53,463 nt of DNA. It comes from Verrucomicrobiota bacterium (GTDB lineage Bacteria > Verrucomicrobiota > Verrucomicrobiia > Limisphaerales > JACRJY01). The notes below the pieces were generated by a model. The model searched no databases, had not been told where the DNA came from, and was given only the letters and a program-made list of their open reading frames with translations. The stretch is from positions 1 through 53,463 of the forward strand of contig JACRJY010000202.1 in the NCBI GenBank assembly GCA_016235585.1. Direction: 5' to 3'. Below, piece after piece: positions 24,925 through 33,479 of this stretch. Within the stretch, counting starts at the first letter, position 1. Each line of letters begins with the position of its first letter. The translations under genes were made by a program, and so were the position numbers.

Positions 24925-25905
24925 TTAGCTCGCCAGGCGCTCCAGTTCCGCGCGCGTCATCTCCTCGATCAATGCGCGGAAGCTGATTTGCGGCTCCCAG
25001 CCGAGGACGCGCTTCGCCTTCGCCGCATTGCCGAGCAGGCGCTGCGGCTCGGCGGGGCGGAGCAGGCGCGCGTCCTGTTTCACATGCTGGCGCCAGTCGA
25101 GGCCGCAGGTGGTGAACGCGATCTCCACGATGTCCTGCACACTGTGAAGCTGGCCCGTGGCGAGAACGTAATCATCCGCCTTCGGCTGCTGAAGCATCTG
25201 CCAGAAGGCGCGCACGTAATCGCGTGAATGCCCCCAGTCGCGGCGCGCGGAAGTGTCGCCGAGCATCAGTTCGCTCTGCTGGCCAAGCTTGATCGCGGCG
25301 GCGGCACGGCAGATTTTTCGCGTCACGAAGTTCTCCCCGCGCCGGGGCGACTCGTGGTTATACATGATGGCGTTGCAGGCGAAGAGGCCGAACGTCTGCC
25401 GGTAGATCGCCACCATCTGCGTGGCGAACGCCTTCGCGCAGCCGTAGGGATTCACCGGCTTGAAGGGCGTGCCCTCGTCCTGCGGCGACTGCTCGGGCGC
25501 GCCGAAAATCTCGCTCGACGACGGATGAAACAGCTTCGCCGGGCGCGGCAGGTCGCGGATCATCTCCAGCAGGCGCAGCGTGCCCATCGCGGTCATCTCG
25601 CAGGTGGACTCCGGGATTTCAAAGCTCAAGCCCACGTGGCTCTGGCCGGCGAGGTGGTAAATCTCATCCGGCGCGACCTTGTTCAGCACGCGGCGCAGCG
25701 TCGTCGGGTCATCGAGATCGGCGTAGTGGAGAAAGAGACGTTTGCCGTAGATGGCGGGGTCGCTGTAGAGATGGTCAATGCGCGAGCGGCTCAACGCGCT
25801 CGTGCGCCGCACCACGCCGTGGACGGTGCAGCCGTGTTCGAGCAGCAGCTCCGTGAGATAGGAGCCGTCCTGACCCGTGATGCCGGTGATAAGTGCGGTG
25901 TTCAA
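24925..25905 (-). CDS. gmd: GDP-mannose 4,6-dehydratase
   Basis: 326 residues. I use the TTG at 25905, since an AAGGA-type ribosome site lies about eight bases upstream and the protein begins at once with the Rossmann loop TGITGQDGSYL (7-17). The SDR catalytic pair is Y154/K158 (NPYGCAKAF) with S129-131 and E132 (HPSSSEIFG). NHESPRRGENFVTRKI is the GMD-specific block. It makes GDP-4-keto-6-deoxymannose for deoxysugars. No fucose or rhamnose partner gene is adjacent. Confidence 0.95.
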   Translation of the reverse strand: MNTALITGITGQDGSYLTELLLEHGCTVHGVVRRTSALSRSRIDHLYSDPAIYGKRLFLHYADLDDPTTLRRVLNKVAPDEIYHLAGQSHVGLSFEIPESTCEMTAMGTLRLLEMIRDLPRPAKLFHPSSSEIFGAPEQSPQDEGTPFKPVNPYGCAKAFATQMVAIYRQTFGLFACNAIMYNHESPRRGENFVTRKICRAAAAIKLGQQSELMLGDTSARRDWGHSRDYVRAFWQMLQQPKADDYVLATGQLHSVQDIVEIAFTTCGLDWRQHVKQDARLLRPAEPQRLLGNAAKAKRVLGWEPQISFRALIEEMTRAELERLAS

Positions 25906-25944
25906 GTGCGGGTTCCTTTGCCAACGGTGAACTTTTCCAGGCTG

Positions 25945-26181
25945 CTAAAGCTCATCTCCGGGGACGGGTGAAACGCCGGGAACTTTCGACCGTATCCGAT
26001 CCAGTTCACTTGCGCTGCCGTGACCGGCGCGTTTCTCCATGTTCTGGGACACTTTCCAGACGGACATCTGGCGGGCCGGCGTCAGGGCCACGAATTGGCC
26101 GGGGGAAGTCTTTTCCTTGCGGGCGGCTTCCTCCCCCAGTTGAGCCAGGCAATCCGGCACTTGCGCTTGAATGGTCTGCAT
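25945..26181 (-). CDS. Orphan antitoxin-like small protein
   Basis: 78 residues, MQTIQAQVPDCLAQLGEEAA, FVAL..ARQMSVW, KRAGHGSASELDRIRSKVPGVSPVPGDEL. The layout matches small CopG/HicB-type antitoxin-like proteins, which share an N-terminal strand (TIQVQVPD), an SLDQFV-type helix and a C-terminal KVPDVPP..GDEL. No toxin-like partner lies next to it: gmd is downstream and the divergent kinase gene upstream. Divergent spacer to the kinase is 129 bp. Confidence 0.65.
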   Translation of the reverse strand: MQTIQAQVPDCLAQLGEEAARKEKTSPGQFVALTPARQMSVWKVSQNMEKRAGHGSASELDRIRSKVPGVSPVPGDEL

Positions 26182-26310
26182 ACGTTCGCCCGGACTATAG
26201 CCGGAAATTCGCGCGGGGAAAGCACTTTGACGCCGGGTTCGGCGGGGCCGGGTTGGCTCAAATAAAAAAACCTCGAAAAGGGGCGGGCAGGAGATTAAAA
26301 CCACACTCGA

Positions 26311-28035
26311 ATGGAGCCTGACCAGACAGACCCGGTATTCAGCGCCCCGTCCGGCGGCGGTGCCGCCGCCGCCAGCCTGGCGGCGGGGCAGACGGTGGGC
26401 GGCGGGCGTTATCGGTTGAAATCGCCGCTGGGGCGCGGCGGCATGGGCGTGGTGTGGCTGGTGGAGGATTTGAGCCTGGGGGAAGGCGTCGCGCTGAAGT
26501 TCCTGCTGCCGGAGATCAGCCACGACGCCGTGGCGCTCGACGAGCTGCGGCGCGAGGTGCGCAAGAGCCGGAAGCTGACCCATCCCAACATCATCCGCAT
26601 CCATGATTTCCACGAGCCGCCCGGCGAGACGCCGTTCATCTCGATGGAATACGTCAGTGGCGAAAACCTCAACGCCCTGCGGCTGAAGCAGCCGGACCGG
26701 GTGTTCACCTGGGAGTTCCTCGCCCCGCTGGTTCGGCAGCTTTGTGACGCGCTGGATTACGCGCACGGCGAAAAGGTCATCCACCGCGATCTCAAGCCGG
26801 CCAACATGATGCTCGACGGCAAGGGCCGGCTGAAGCTGGCCGATTTCGGCATCGCCGCGCTGGTGAGTGATTCCTCCTCCAGTCGCATCGCCGTGTCCAG
26901 CCCCACCAGCGGCACGGTTACCCACATGAGTCCGCAGCAGCTGGATGGCGGGGTGCCCTGTGCGGCGGACGATGTTTATGCGCTGGGGGCGACGTTGTAT
27001 GAGCTGCTCACCAGCCGCCCGCCCTTTTATTCCGGGGACATCGCCCATCAGGTGCGCACCCTGCCCGCCAAGCCGCTGAACGAACAGCTCGCGGAAAATT
27101 TCGTTGTCAACCCGATCCCGCCCGCCGTCGGCGCGATGGTTCTGGCCTGCCTCGCCAAGGATCCGGCCCAGCGCCCGGCCAGCGCCCGCACCGTGGCCGG
27201 GCGGGTGGGCCTGGCGCTGGACGCAAACGGGAGCGCTGCCGGTGTCGGCACGGAATTCCAGTCCATCCGCCGATGGAGGAAGACTGCCATTGCCGGTGGG
27301 GTGGCGGTGGCGGTGATGCTGCTGGGAATCGGGGTGTGGCCTTTCGGGTTTCGTCGCGGTAAAACGGAAAACGGCGATGCCACCCAACGGCCAGCGAACC
27401 TCGTGGCGGCGACCGCCCCGGTGCCGGACGCGGGATGGATCTCCTTGTTCGACGGGCGGACGCTCACCGGCTGGGACGGCGACCCGCGCTACTGGTCGGT
27501 GAAGGAGGGCGCGATTTGCGGCGATCTGCCGGCGGGGATCGCGGTGGACGACACCACCTACCTGATCTGGCGCGGCGGCACGGTGGCGGATTTTGAACTG
27601 CGCCTCCTGGTCTATTTCGAGCGCGGGAAATCAGGGGTTTATTATCGCGCCACGGATCGGGGCGGCTGGAAGGTGGCCGGCTATGAGTTCAACTTTCTGA
27701 ATCCCCGGACGGGCGGGCTGGCGATGGTCAGCGACGAAGGCGGTAAAGCGCGCAATCTCCGGTATTTCGAACGGGAGGATTACGCCCGGGACGTGAAGCC
27801 TTACCTCAAGGAGGATGATTGGAACGAAATCACCATCCGCGCGGCGGGAAACCGGTTGCAACATCACATCAACGGCCACGTCGTGGTGGACGTGACCGAC
27901 ACCGATCCCGAAGCCCGCGCTTCCGGCCGGCTGGCCTTCCAGTTGCGCCAGGGGCGGTTCGATGGGGCGACCGCCATCCGGTTCAAGGGCATCCGCCTGC
28001 GCCGCCTCGCGCCCGAAGCCGGGCGGGCGAAGTAA
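26311..28035 (+). CDS. Transmembrane Ser/Thr protein kinase with extracytoplasmic DUF1080 domain
   Basis: 574 residues. Kinase domain about 34-300: P-loop GRGGMG (41-46), K63, HRDLKPAN (158-165), DFG (178-180). The APE-type motif reads MSPQQ, with Gln in place of the usual Glu. A single transmembrane helix spans about 326-344, and residues 374-566 form a DUF1080 jelly roll (WISLFDGRTLTGWDGDPRYWSVKEGAI...). The domain order suggests a kinase that senses a glycan or sugar outside the membrane through the DUF1080 domain. It is convergent with an FHA-LuxR gene 18 bases away, a plausible phosphothreonine-reading partner. Confidence 0.93.
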   Translation: MEPDQTDPVFSAPSGGGAAAASLAAGQTVGGGRYRLKSPLGRGGMGVVWLVEDLSLGEGVALKFLLPEISHDAVALDELRREVRKSRKLTHPNIIRIHDFHEPPGETPFISMEYVSGENLNALRLKQPDRVFTWEFLAPLVRQLCDALDYAHGEKVIHRDLKPANMMLDGKGRLKLADFGIAALVSDSSSSRIAVSSPTSGTVTHMSPQQLDGGVPCAADDVYALGATLYELLTSRPPFYSGDIAHQVRTLPAKPLNEQLAENFVVNPIPPAVGAMVLACLAKDPAQRPASARTVAGRVGLALDANGSAAGVGTEFQSIRRWRKTAIAGGVAVAVMLLGIGVWPFGFRRGKTENGDATQRPANLVAATAPVPDAGWISLFDGRTLTGWDGDPRYWSVKEGAICGDLPAGIAVDDTTYLIWRGGTVADFELRLLVYFERGKSGVYYRATDRGGWKVAGYEFNFLNPRTGGLAMVSDEGGKARNLRYFEREDYARDVKPYLKEDDWNEITIRAAGNRLQHHINGHVVVDVTDTDPEARASGRLAFQLRQGRFDGATAIRFKGIRLRRLAPEAGRAK

Positions 28036-28053
28036 CCGCCCCAAAAAGCGGGG

Positions 28054-28917
28054 TCACGCGCCGGGCCGGCCGAACCGTTCCATCACCCGCATCAGGGCGG
28101 CGGCGCGGTTTTTCACGTCCAGCTGCGCGAAGATGCTGTGCAGGTGCTTTTCCACCGTGCGGACGCTCATGCCGAGGATGGTTCCGATCTCGGAATTGAT
28201 TTTGCCCTCGGCGACCCAGTGCAGCACTTCGCTTTCCCGGGGCGTGAGGCCCAGCTGCATCAGCGACTCGGTGGAAAAGGCCGGGCGCTCCTCCGTGAAC
28301 AGCAGCAGTTGTTGATCAGCCCGGCTCTCGGCCAGGCGCACGGCCAGGCGCGCCGCGCCGCGCGCCACGAGCAGCGGCCCGCCGGCGGCCCCCGCGCGGG
28401 ATTGCTTCCGCACCCATTGCCGCAGCTTCGCGGGCAGTTGCGCCGCCCGCTGCACCTCCGCCTGGAAATAATCGGCGACCCAGCGGCGGGCGTTGTCGCT
28501 CACGAAGTGGATGGTTCCCGCGCAAGAGAGCAGGATCGCGCCGTGATCCACTTCCGCGAAGGGGCAGGCCGCCCGTTCGGTTTTCTGGGCGCGGCCCTCG
28601 TCCAGGAGTCGGGCCGGCGCGCGCCGCTTCGTCGTCCGCGTTTCGCGAAACACAAAGAGGTGCCGCACGATGTGAATCTGGTCGTGATCCTTGAGCCGGG
28701 CCGGCTCGAGCAGCCGCCGCCGGTTCAGGAAGACGCCGTTGCTGCTGCCGAAATCCGCCAGCCAGTGGCCGCCCTCGTCGCGCGAAAAAATCAGCGCGTG
28801 CCGGCGCGAGACCTGTTTGTCGTCAATCACCAGGTCGTTGTCCGGCAGCCGCCCGATGGAGCAGTTGCCGTCCAGCGGCAGTGGTCCGGCGGCGGGAGTT
28901 TCCAGCCATGCGTTCAC
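28054..28917 (-). CDS. FHA-LuxR transcriptional regulator with a PAS-like middle
   Basis: 287 residues from a GTG at 28917; no in-frame ATG precedes the FHA domain without running into another gene. FHA domain about 10-92: SIGRLPDNDLVIDD, VSRRHALI, DFGSSNGVFLN. A middle segment (120-210, GAILLSCAGTIHFVSDNARRWVADYF) resembles PAS-containing LuxR proteins. The LuxR HTH (222-285) has LTPRESEVLHWVAEGK and VRTVEKHLHSIFAQL. FHA domains bind phosphothreonine, which makes the neighbouring kinase a likely upstream partner. Confidence 0.85.
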   Translation of the reverse strand: MNAWLETPAAGPLPLDGNCSIGRLPDNDLVIDDKQVSRRHALIFSRDEGGHWLADFGSSNGVFLNRRRLLEPARLKDHDQIHIVRHLFVFRETRTTKRRAPARLLDEGRAQKTERAACPFAEVDHGAILLSCAGTIHFVSDNARRWVADYFQAEVQRAAQLPAKLRQWVRKQSRAGAAGGPLLVARGAARLAVRLAESRADQQLLLFTEERPAFSTESLMQLGLTPRESEVLHWVAEGKINSEIGTILGMSVRTVEKHLHSIFAQLDVKNRAAALMRVMERFGRPGA

Positions 28918-28990
28918 GCCGTCAGAATATGCTGGCGCAAATTTTTCCGCAATCGCGGCCTGCGGCCGGCCCGGTTTTGCCTGGCGCGCC

Positions 28991-31069
28991 TCACTCCCCG
29001 CCCGGCCGCAGGCAGAGCAGTTCCTTGCGCGAGCGCAGATACATCCGGTCGCCGACGAAGGCCGGGTGCGCCATCGAGTCAGGATGTTTCTCGGCGAAGG
29101 GGCGCAGGTGCGAGATGATTTTGTATTCCGCCGCCGTCGCGTCCACAAGCAACAGATCGCCCGACATCGTCCACACCAACACGCGATCCTTGCTGGTAAC
29201 GACCGTGGCGTGATCGTGAAACATATCGTCCGCCCGGTGCCAGAGCGTTTTCAACGTCGCCGCGTCGAGGCAGAACAATTCGCCGTAGGCCGTGCCGAAG
29301 ATTTTCCCGTCCGCCATCGCCGGCGTGCAGGTGTCGGGTGCCATATCCTTGTTCTTCAGCACCGGCTCGGCGACGAGTTTGCCCTTGCCGTCGAACCGGT
29401 GCAGGCGCGTGGCGTTGTTTTCGCCGGCGAGCAGGAGCTGCTTGCCGAAGATGATCGGCGTGATGACATTGAAGTCCGCGCCGTCCGTCGGAACCACTTC
29501 CCACAGGCGCTTGCCCGTGGCCGGCTCCCAGCCGCCGATTCCCGCGACATCGAAGCCGACGATCTGCCGCACGCCGTCGAACGTGCTGATGATGAACGCC
29601 GAATACGCCGCCGCGTGGCCGGGCGTTTTCCAGAGCATTTTGCCGGTCTTGCGGTCGAGGGCGACGACCGACGCGTCCTTCGCGCCCGGCGCGATGATGA
29701 GCTTGTCGTCCACGACCAGCGGCGGAATGGAGCAGCCCCACGTGATGCGCTGTGTGCCGAAGTCGTCGAAGACGTTCGCCTTCCAAATCACCTTGCCGCT
29801 CGCCAGTTCGACGCAGTGCAGGTGGCCGAGCGCGCCCTGCAAATAAACGAGGCCGTCGTGGATGACCGGCGTCGCACGCGGGGCGTTCGAGTAATCCACC
29901 TCGTCGGGCGCGGCGTAATTGAATTGCCAGAGCGTGCGGCCATCCTTCGCATCCAGACAACTGAACACGTCGCGCTGAAAATCCGCCGACTTGTCTGGCA
30001 CGACGACGACAGTTTCCGTCGCGGCGACCCCGGCCATCGCCGGGCCGGTAAGCGACGTAGCCCAGAGCGGCGAAAGTTTTTCGGGAAGCTTTTGCGGCAG
30101 TTGCGGCACGAAGCCCGCGCGCCCCGGCCCACGCCAGTCCGTCCATGCGTTCACGGTTTCCTCGCGCAGGCTCACAAAGCCGGATTTGGATTCCAGCGCG
30201 GCGAGCAGCGCGGGTTGTTTCGCCACCTCAAGCAGGGCACGGGAAATCTTCTGCTCCAGCTCCGCATCCACGCTCGCGCTGGCAAACACGCGGATGAACG
30301 GCACCGACTCCGTCTCGCCGAGGATTTGGAACGAGCCTTTGTCGAGCTTGCCGCAGCCTTCGAGGAGCACGGGCAGGAACGCGGAAACCACGGCGGCATC
30401 AGTCTCGCCGTCGTTCATCGCGACGGCGGCGGCGTCCATGCTGCCGGCGGTTTTGAAGTTCGCGCGGACGTTCGCCGCCGTGAGCGCGCGCTGGGCGGCG
30501 GCGTGGGCTTCCTCGTCCTCGACCGGGCCGAGGCTGATGGACTTGCCCGCCAGATGCGTGAGCGAACGCCCGGCGAAATTCTTCCGCACCAGAAACACGC
30601 CCTTGAGCGACGTGTCGCCGCGGCGGTCCGTCAATGCGGCCAGCGGGCGGATGGGCAGCTTCGCCTTGGCCGCGTCGGCGCGCACGACCGCGTCCTTGCC
30701 GATGATGAGGTCGGCCTGGCCGCCAGTGCGTTCGCGGGCGAGCGCGAGGCTTTCGTCGAACGTCACCTTCACGGGGCGGCCGGTGGATTTTTCCAGATGC
30801 GCGGCCAGCAGGTCGTAGCGGCGCTGACCGGTGCCGGAGACGCACGTGCAGGACAACTGCAACGCCAGCGGATCCATCACGATGAGTTGCAGCGGCGCGG
30901 GCGCGGCGAGCGAAGCACCGGGCTGTGCCACGAACAAGGCGAGCGCCGCCACGACTCCCGTAGCAGCCGACGTAAGGAGGCTCTGACTTTTCGGTTCCGC
31001 GTTCCGCATTCCGCGTTCCGCGTTGAAGTGAGCCTCCTTACGTCGGCTGCTACCGGGGAAAATTCGCAT
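28991..31069 (-). CDS. Fusion of PhnD-like periplasmic binding domain and PQQ-type beta-propeller
   Basis: 692 residues from the ATG at 31069, directly after the upstream stop (TGAGTGATG), so translation is probably coupled. Residues about 55-310 resemble PhnD phosphate/phosphonate binding proteins (LIVMDPLALQLSCTCVSG, LIIGKDAVVRADAAKAKL); residues 330-690 are a PQQ-like seven-blade propeller (SCLDAKDGRTLWQFNY, ALDRKTGKMLWKTPG). The signal peptide is odd: a hydrophobic stretch TGVVAALALFVAQPGASLA is preceded by about 38 residues encoded by a repeat element (30960-31053). A later ATG giving MRNAEPKSQS is an alternative start. The operon with two NHL proteins suggests a periplasmic complex; role unknown. 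Confidence 0.8.
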   Translation of the reverse strand: MRIFPGSSRRKEAHFNAERGMRNAEPKSQSLLTSAATGVVAALALFVAQPGASLAAPAPLQLIVMDPLALQLSCTCVSGTGQRRYDLLAAHLEKSTGRPVKVTFDESLALARERTGGQADLIIGKDAVVRADAAKAKLPIRPLAALTDRRGDTSLKGVFLVRKNFAGRSLTHLAGKSISLGPVEDEEAHAAAQRALTAANVRANFKTAGSMDAAAVAMNDGETDAAVVSAFLPVLLEGCGKLDKGSFQILGETESVPFIRVFASASVDAELEQKISRALLEVAKQPALLAALESKSGFVSLREETVNAWTDWRGPGRAGFVPQLPQKLPEKLSPLWATSLTGPAMAGVAATETVVVVPDKSADFQRDVFSCLDAKDGRTLWQFNYAAPDEVDYSNAPRATPVIHDGLVYLQGALGHLHCVELASGKVIWKANVFDDFGTQRITWGCSIPPLVVDDKLIIAPGAKDASVVALDRKTGKMLWKTPGHAAAYSAFIISTFDGVRQIVGFDVAGIGGWEPATGKRLWEVVPTDGADFNVITPIIFGKQLLLAGENNATRLHRFDGKGKLVAEPVLKNKDMAPDTCTPAMADGKIFGTAYGELFCLDAATLKTLWHRADDMFHDHATVVTSKDRVLVWTMSGDLLLVDATAAEYKIISHLRPFAEKHPDSMAHPAFVGDRMYLRSRKELLCLRPGGE
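30960..31053. repeat. 24-bp inverted repeat enclosing a heptanucleotide array, inside a gene
   Basis: GAGCCTCCTTACGTCGGCTG plus CTAC... (24 bases, 31030-31053) is exactly repeated in inverse at 30960-30983, with 46 bases between. The loop carries TTCCGCG, TTCCGCA, TTCCGCG, TTCCGCG (30995-31022). The element is read in frame within the signal-peptide region of the PhnD-PQQ gene. A third identical copy of the 24 bases is at 40280-40303. Confidence 0.92.
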
Positions 31070-31072
31070 CAC

Positions 31073-32425
31073 TCAATTCACCTTCGCCAGCACGCGGATC
31101 GTCGCGGCGCGCACGTCCATCACATAGACGCGGCTCGCGTCCTTGTTCACCTCGATGGGGATGTAGCACGACTGCGCGGCGAGCTGGCTGCCGTTGTCGA
31201 ACTTCGTCGTGTCCACATAGCCGACGAGGCCGAGGAATTTTCCATCGGGCGAATACTTCTTCACGCGCCCAATGCCCGATTCGGCGGTGTAGAGCACGCC
31301 GCCGGGGCCGAGGTCGAAGTTGCACGGGTTGCAGCACGCGGTGAAGCCCGCGAGATTTTCGCGGTCACGCCGGCCCCAGGTGCCGAGCGCCTTGCCGTCG
31401 AGGTCGAAGCGGTTGACGCGGTGGCGCGAGTTTTCCGCGATGAGCAGTTCGTTGCCGACGACGCGCAGGTCAATGTGGCTGCAACAGCCGTATTGCCGCT
31501 CGACAATCATCTTCGGCTCCGTGAGGTCGCGCTTGAAGCGGTAAAAATCCTCCGTCGCCCGCAGGCTGTTGCCCATGCCGAACGCGATGAAGACGTGCTG
31601 CCCGTCGGCGCACAGCCCGCTCGCCGCCGCCTTCTGTCCGTAAATTTTGTCCGTGTCCACCATCTTCACCAGCCTGCCCTCGGCGGTGAACTGCGCGAGG
31701 CGCCCGCCGCCCGCGACATACACCGTGCCGTCGTCGCAGCCGAAAATCATCTTGGGCGCGAGGCCGTCGGTCATCGGCCAAGTCGCGAGCACCTTGCCCT
31801 CGGGGCTGACGACTTTGAGCGCGTAGGTGTGGCCTTCGTGATCAATCGAAAGCTGCGGCGAAATGCCGCCGCGATTTTCCGTGAACGTGTCGCGTATCCC
31901 GCGCTGGCCGGGTGCGCCACCCGGCCCGCCGGGGCCACCGGGACGGCCCATGCCTTGCATCAGCTTGGCGCGGACATTTTCCGGCAGGCGCGGCATGATT
32001 TCGCGGCGCGTCTCCTGGCTGGCATTCGTCATCAAGGCGCGGAAATCTTCGGGGCCGACTTCCTTGAGCAATTTGTCCCAGCCGTCGGGCGTGCTTTTCT
32101 GAATCGCCTCGCGGAGGCGGGCGAGAGTTTTGCCGGAATCAGCCGGTGCGCCAGCCTCGCGCCGTGGCACCGCCGCGTTCACCGAGGCGGACGGTTTGGG
32201 TGCCGCCGCGCCGCGCGCCCCGGCCTTCCACGACACGCCGGCGAGCAAGTTTCCCCGGCTGTCCATCGCGATGGTCTTGAGCGCGCCCTCCTCGCCGATG
32301 GGAAACTTGATGGGCGCGATTTCCTTGTGCGTTGGCGTGTCCAATGAAGCCGCGCCCGCCACGGAAACGAACGCGCCAAGCCCCGCCGCCGTGCCCACCA
32401 ACACTCCGAGAGTTGCGCGCTTCAT
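31073..32425 (-). CDS. Secreted NHL beta-propeller protein with vicinal cysteine pairs
   Basis: 450 residues with a signal peptide (MKRATLGVLVGTAAGLGAFVSV). A helical segment (100-157) and a Gly/Pro-rich linker (160-172) precede an NHL/SMP30-like propeller (190-450). Two adjacent Cys pairs stand out: YGCCSH (314-315) and FTACCNPCNF (364-365, 368). The same CCNP motif occurs in the upstream Tat-exported protein. These could bind a metal or haem-like cofactor or form vicinal disulfides. The gene is the middle of a three-gene operon and its stop abuts the next start. Confidence 0.75.
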   Translation of the reverse strand: MKRATLGVLVGTAAGLGAFVSVAGAASLDTPTHKEIAPIKFPIGEEGALKTIAMDSRGNLLAGVSWKAGARGAAAPKPSASVNAAVPRREAGAPADSGKTLARLREAIQKSTPDGWDKLLKEVGPEDFRALMTNASQETRREIMPRLPENVRAKLMQGMGRPGGPGGPGGAPGQRGIRDTFTENRGGISPQLSIDHEGHTYALKVVSPEGKVLATWPMTDGLAPKMIFGCDDGTVYVAGGGRLAQFTAEGRLVKMVDTDKIYGQKAAASGLCADGQHVFIAFGMGNSLRATEDFYRFKRDLTEPKMIVERQYGCCSHIDLRVVGNELLIAENSRHRVNRFDLDGKALGTWGRRDRENLAGFTACCNPCNFDLGPGGVLYTAESGIGRVKKYSPDGKFLGLVGYVDTTKFDNGSQLAAQSCYIPIEVNKDASRVYVMDVRAATIRVLAKVN

Positions 32426-32460
32426 AAACCGGAAAATTCCCGTGTGAACTCCCGCCGCGC

Positions 32461-33387
32461 TCACGCCAGCACCCGGACTTCCCGCGTCGTGCGGTCGAGG
32501 ATGACCACGCGTCCGTCAGACGTTGCTGCCACGTCGAGCAGGCCCGCCTGGCAGCCGGCAAGCTCCTCCGAATCGGCGCGCGCGGCGGCGATGCTCGCGG
32601 CGAATTCCTCCGGCCCGGCAAGCAGGCGGTGGTATTTTCCCGCACCATCGAACACCTTCACGCGCGGCTGGCCGCGTTCCGCCGTGACCACCGTGCCGTC
32701 GGCCAGCGCGGCGAAGCCCACCGGGTTGCAGCAGCCGGAGAAGCCGTCGAGGTCGCGCGTGTGTGCGCCCCATTTCGCCAGCAACTTCCCTTCGGCGGAA
32801 TAAGTGTGAATCTGGTGCCGGCCCGGGTTGGCGACAAAAAGTTTCCCGTCGCGCCACGCAATCGGGAAGAACGCGCGCGGCACGGCAAAGCCGTTTTCGC
32901 CCGGCTGGATTTTTCCGAGCACCTTGCCGCCTGCGTCGAGACGCCACACGACGCGCTCGCCGCTGTCGGCGGCAAAAATGATTCCGTCATCCGCAATGGC
33001 GAGGCCGGTCAGCGCCGACTGGCGGCCCAGCGGCGCGCCGAGCGGGACGAGTTCGCCCGCGTCGTCCAGCCGCGCGACCTGATTCTTGAACGTGGCGAAC
33101 AGCCGCCCGCGCGCGTCGAAGCTCACCGCACGCACCGGCTTCGCGGTCGCGACGCGGCGCGCGACACTGCCGTCGAGGCGGTGGAACACAATCGCATTGT
33201 CCGCCGCGACGGCGACGAGGCCGTCGTGGCTCACCGCCAATCCGCGCACCTGGGCGGCGGCGACGGTGAACGACGTGGTTTTGGTTTTCGCCGCCAGCAA
33301 CGGCGTGCCGACGAGCGAAACGGCGGCGGTGACTTGGGCGCTGCGGGCGAGGAAGGCCCGGCGGTTCAGACGCGATGAAGTTTTCAT
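32461..33387 (-). CDS. Tat-exported NHL propeller protein
   Basis: 308 residues from the ATG at 33387. The N-terminus has a twin-arginine signal (LNRRAFLARSAQVTAA). Several NHL-type blades follow (GLAVSHDGLVAVAADNAI, ALTGLAIADDGIIFAADSGERVVWRL, LFVANPGRHQIHTYSAEGKLLAKWG), and the segment DGFSGCCNPVGFA (C219, C220) matches the CCNP motif of the next protein. Tat export suggests folding with a cofactor before secretion. It is the first gene of the operon with the NHL and PhnD-PQQ genes, with 35 bases to the next start. Confidence 0.8.
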   Translation of the reverse strand: MKTSSRLNRRAFLARSAQVTAAVSLVGTPLLAAKTKTTSFTVAAAQVRGLAVSHDGLVAVAADNAIVFHRLDGSVARRVATAKPVRAVSFDARGRLFATFKNQVARLDDAGELVPLGAPLGRQSALTGLAIADDGIIFAADSGERVVWRLDAGGKVLGKIQPGENGFAVPRAFFPIAWRDGKLFVANPGRHQIHTYSAEGKLLAKWGAHTRDLDGFSGCCNPVGFAALADGTVVTAERGQPRVKVFDGAGKYHRLLAGPEEFAASIAAARADSEELAGCQAGLLDVAATSDGRVVILDRTTREVRVLA

Positions 33388-33479
33388 AATGGTCTCGGTG
33401 TTCAATGGGCTGGTTTGATTGACGCCGGGTTGTGTGCCGACGTTACACTCGGTGGCGGACTGGAGCGCGGATTCATCAT

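Noticed and set aside
28691..32347. A 1218-residue plus-strand open frame over the NHL/PQQ operon
   Set aside because: It is the third-codon-position shadow of three clearly conserved minus-strand genes and its translation is low-complexity Arg/Ala/Val/His sequence.
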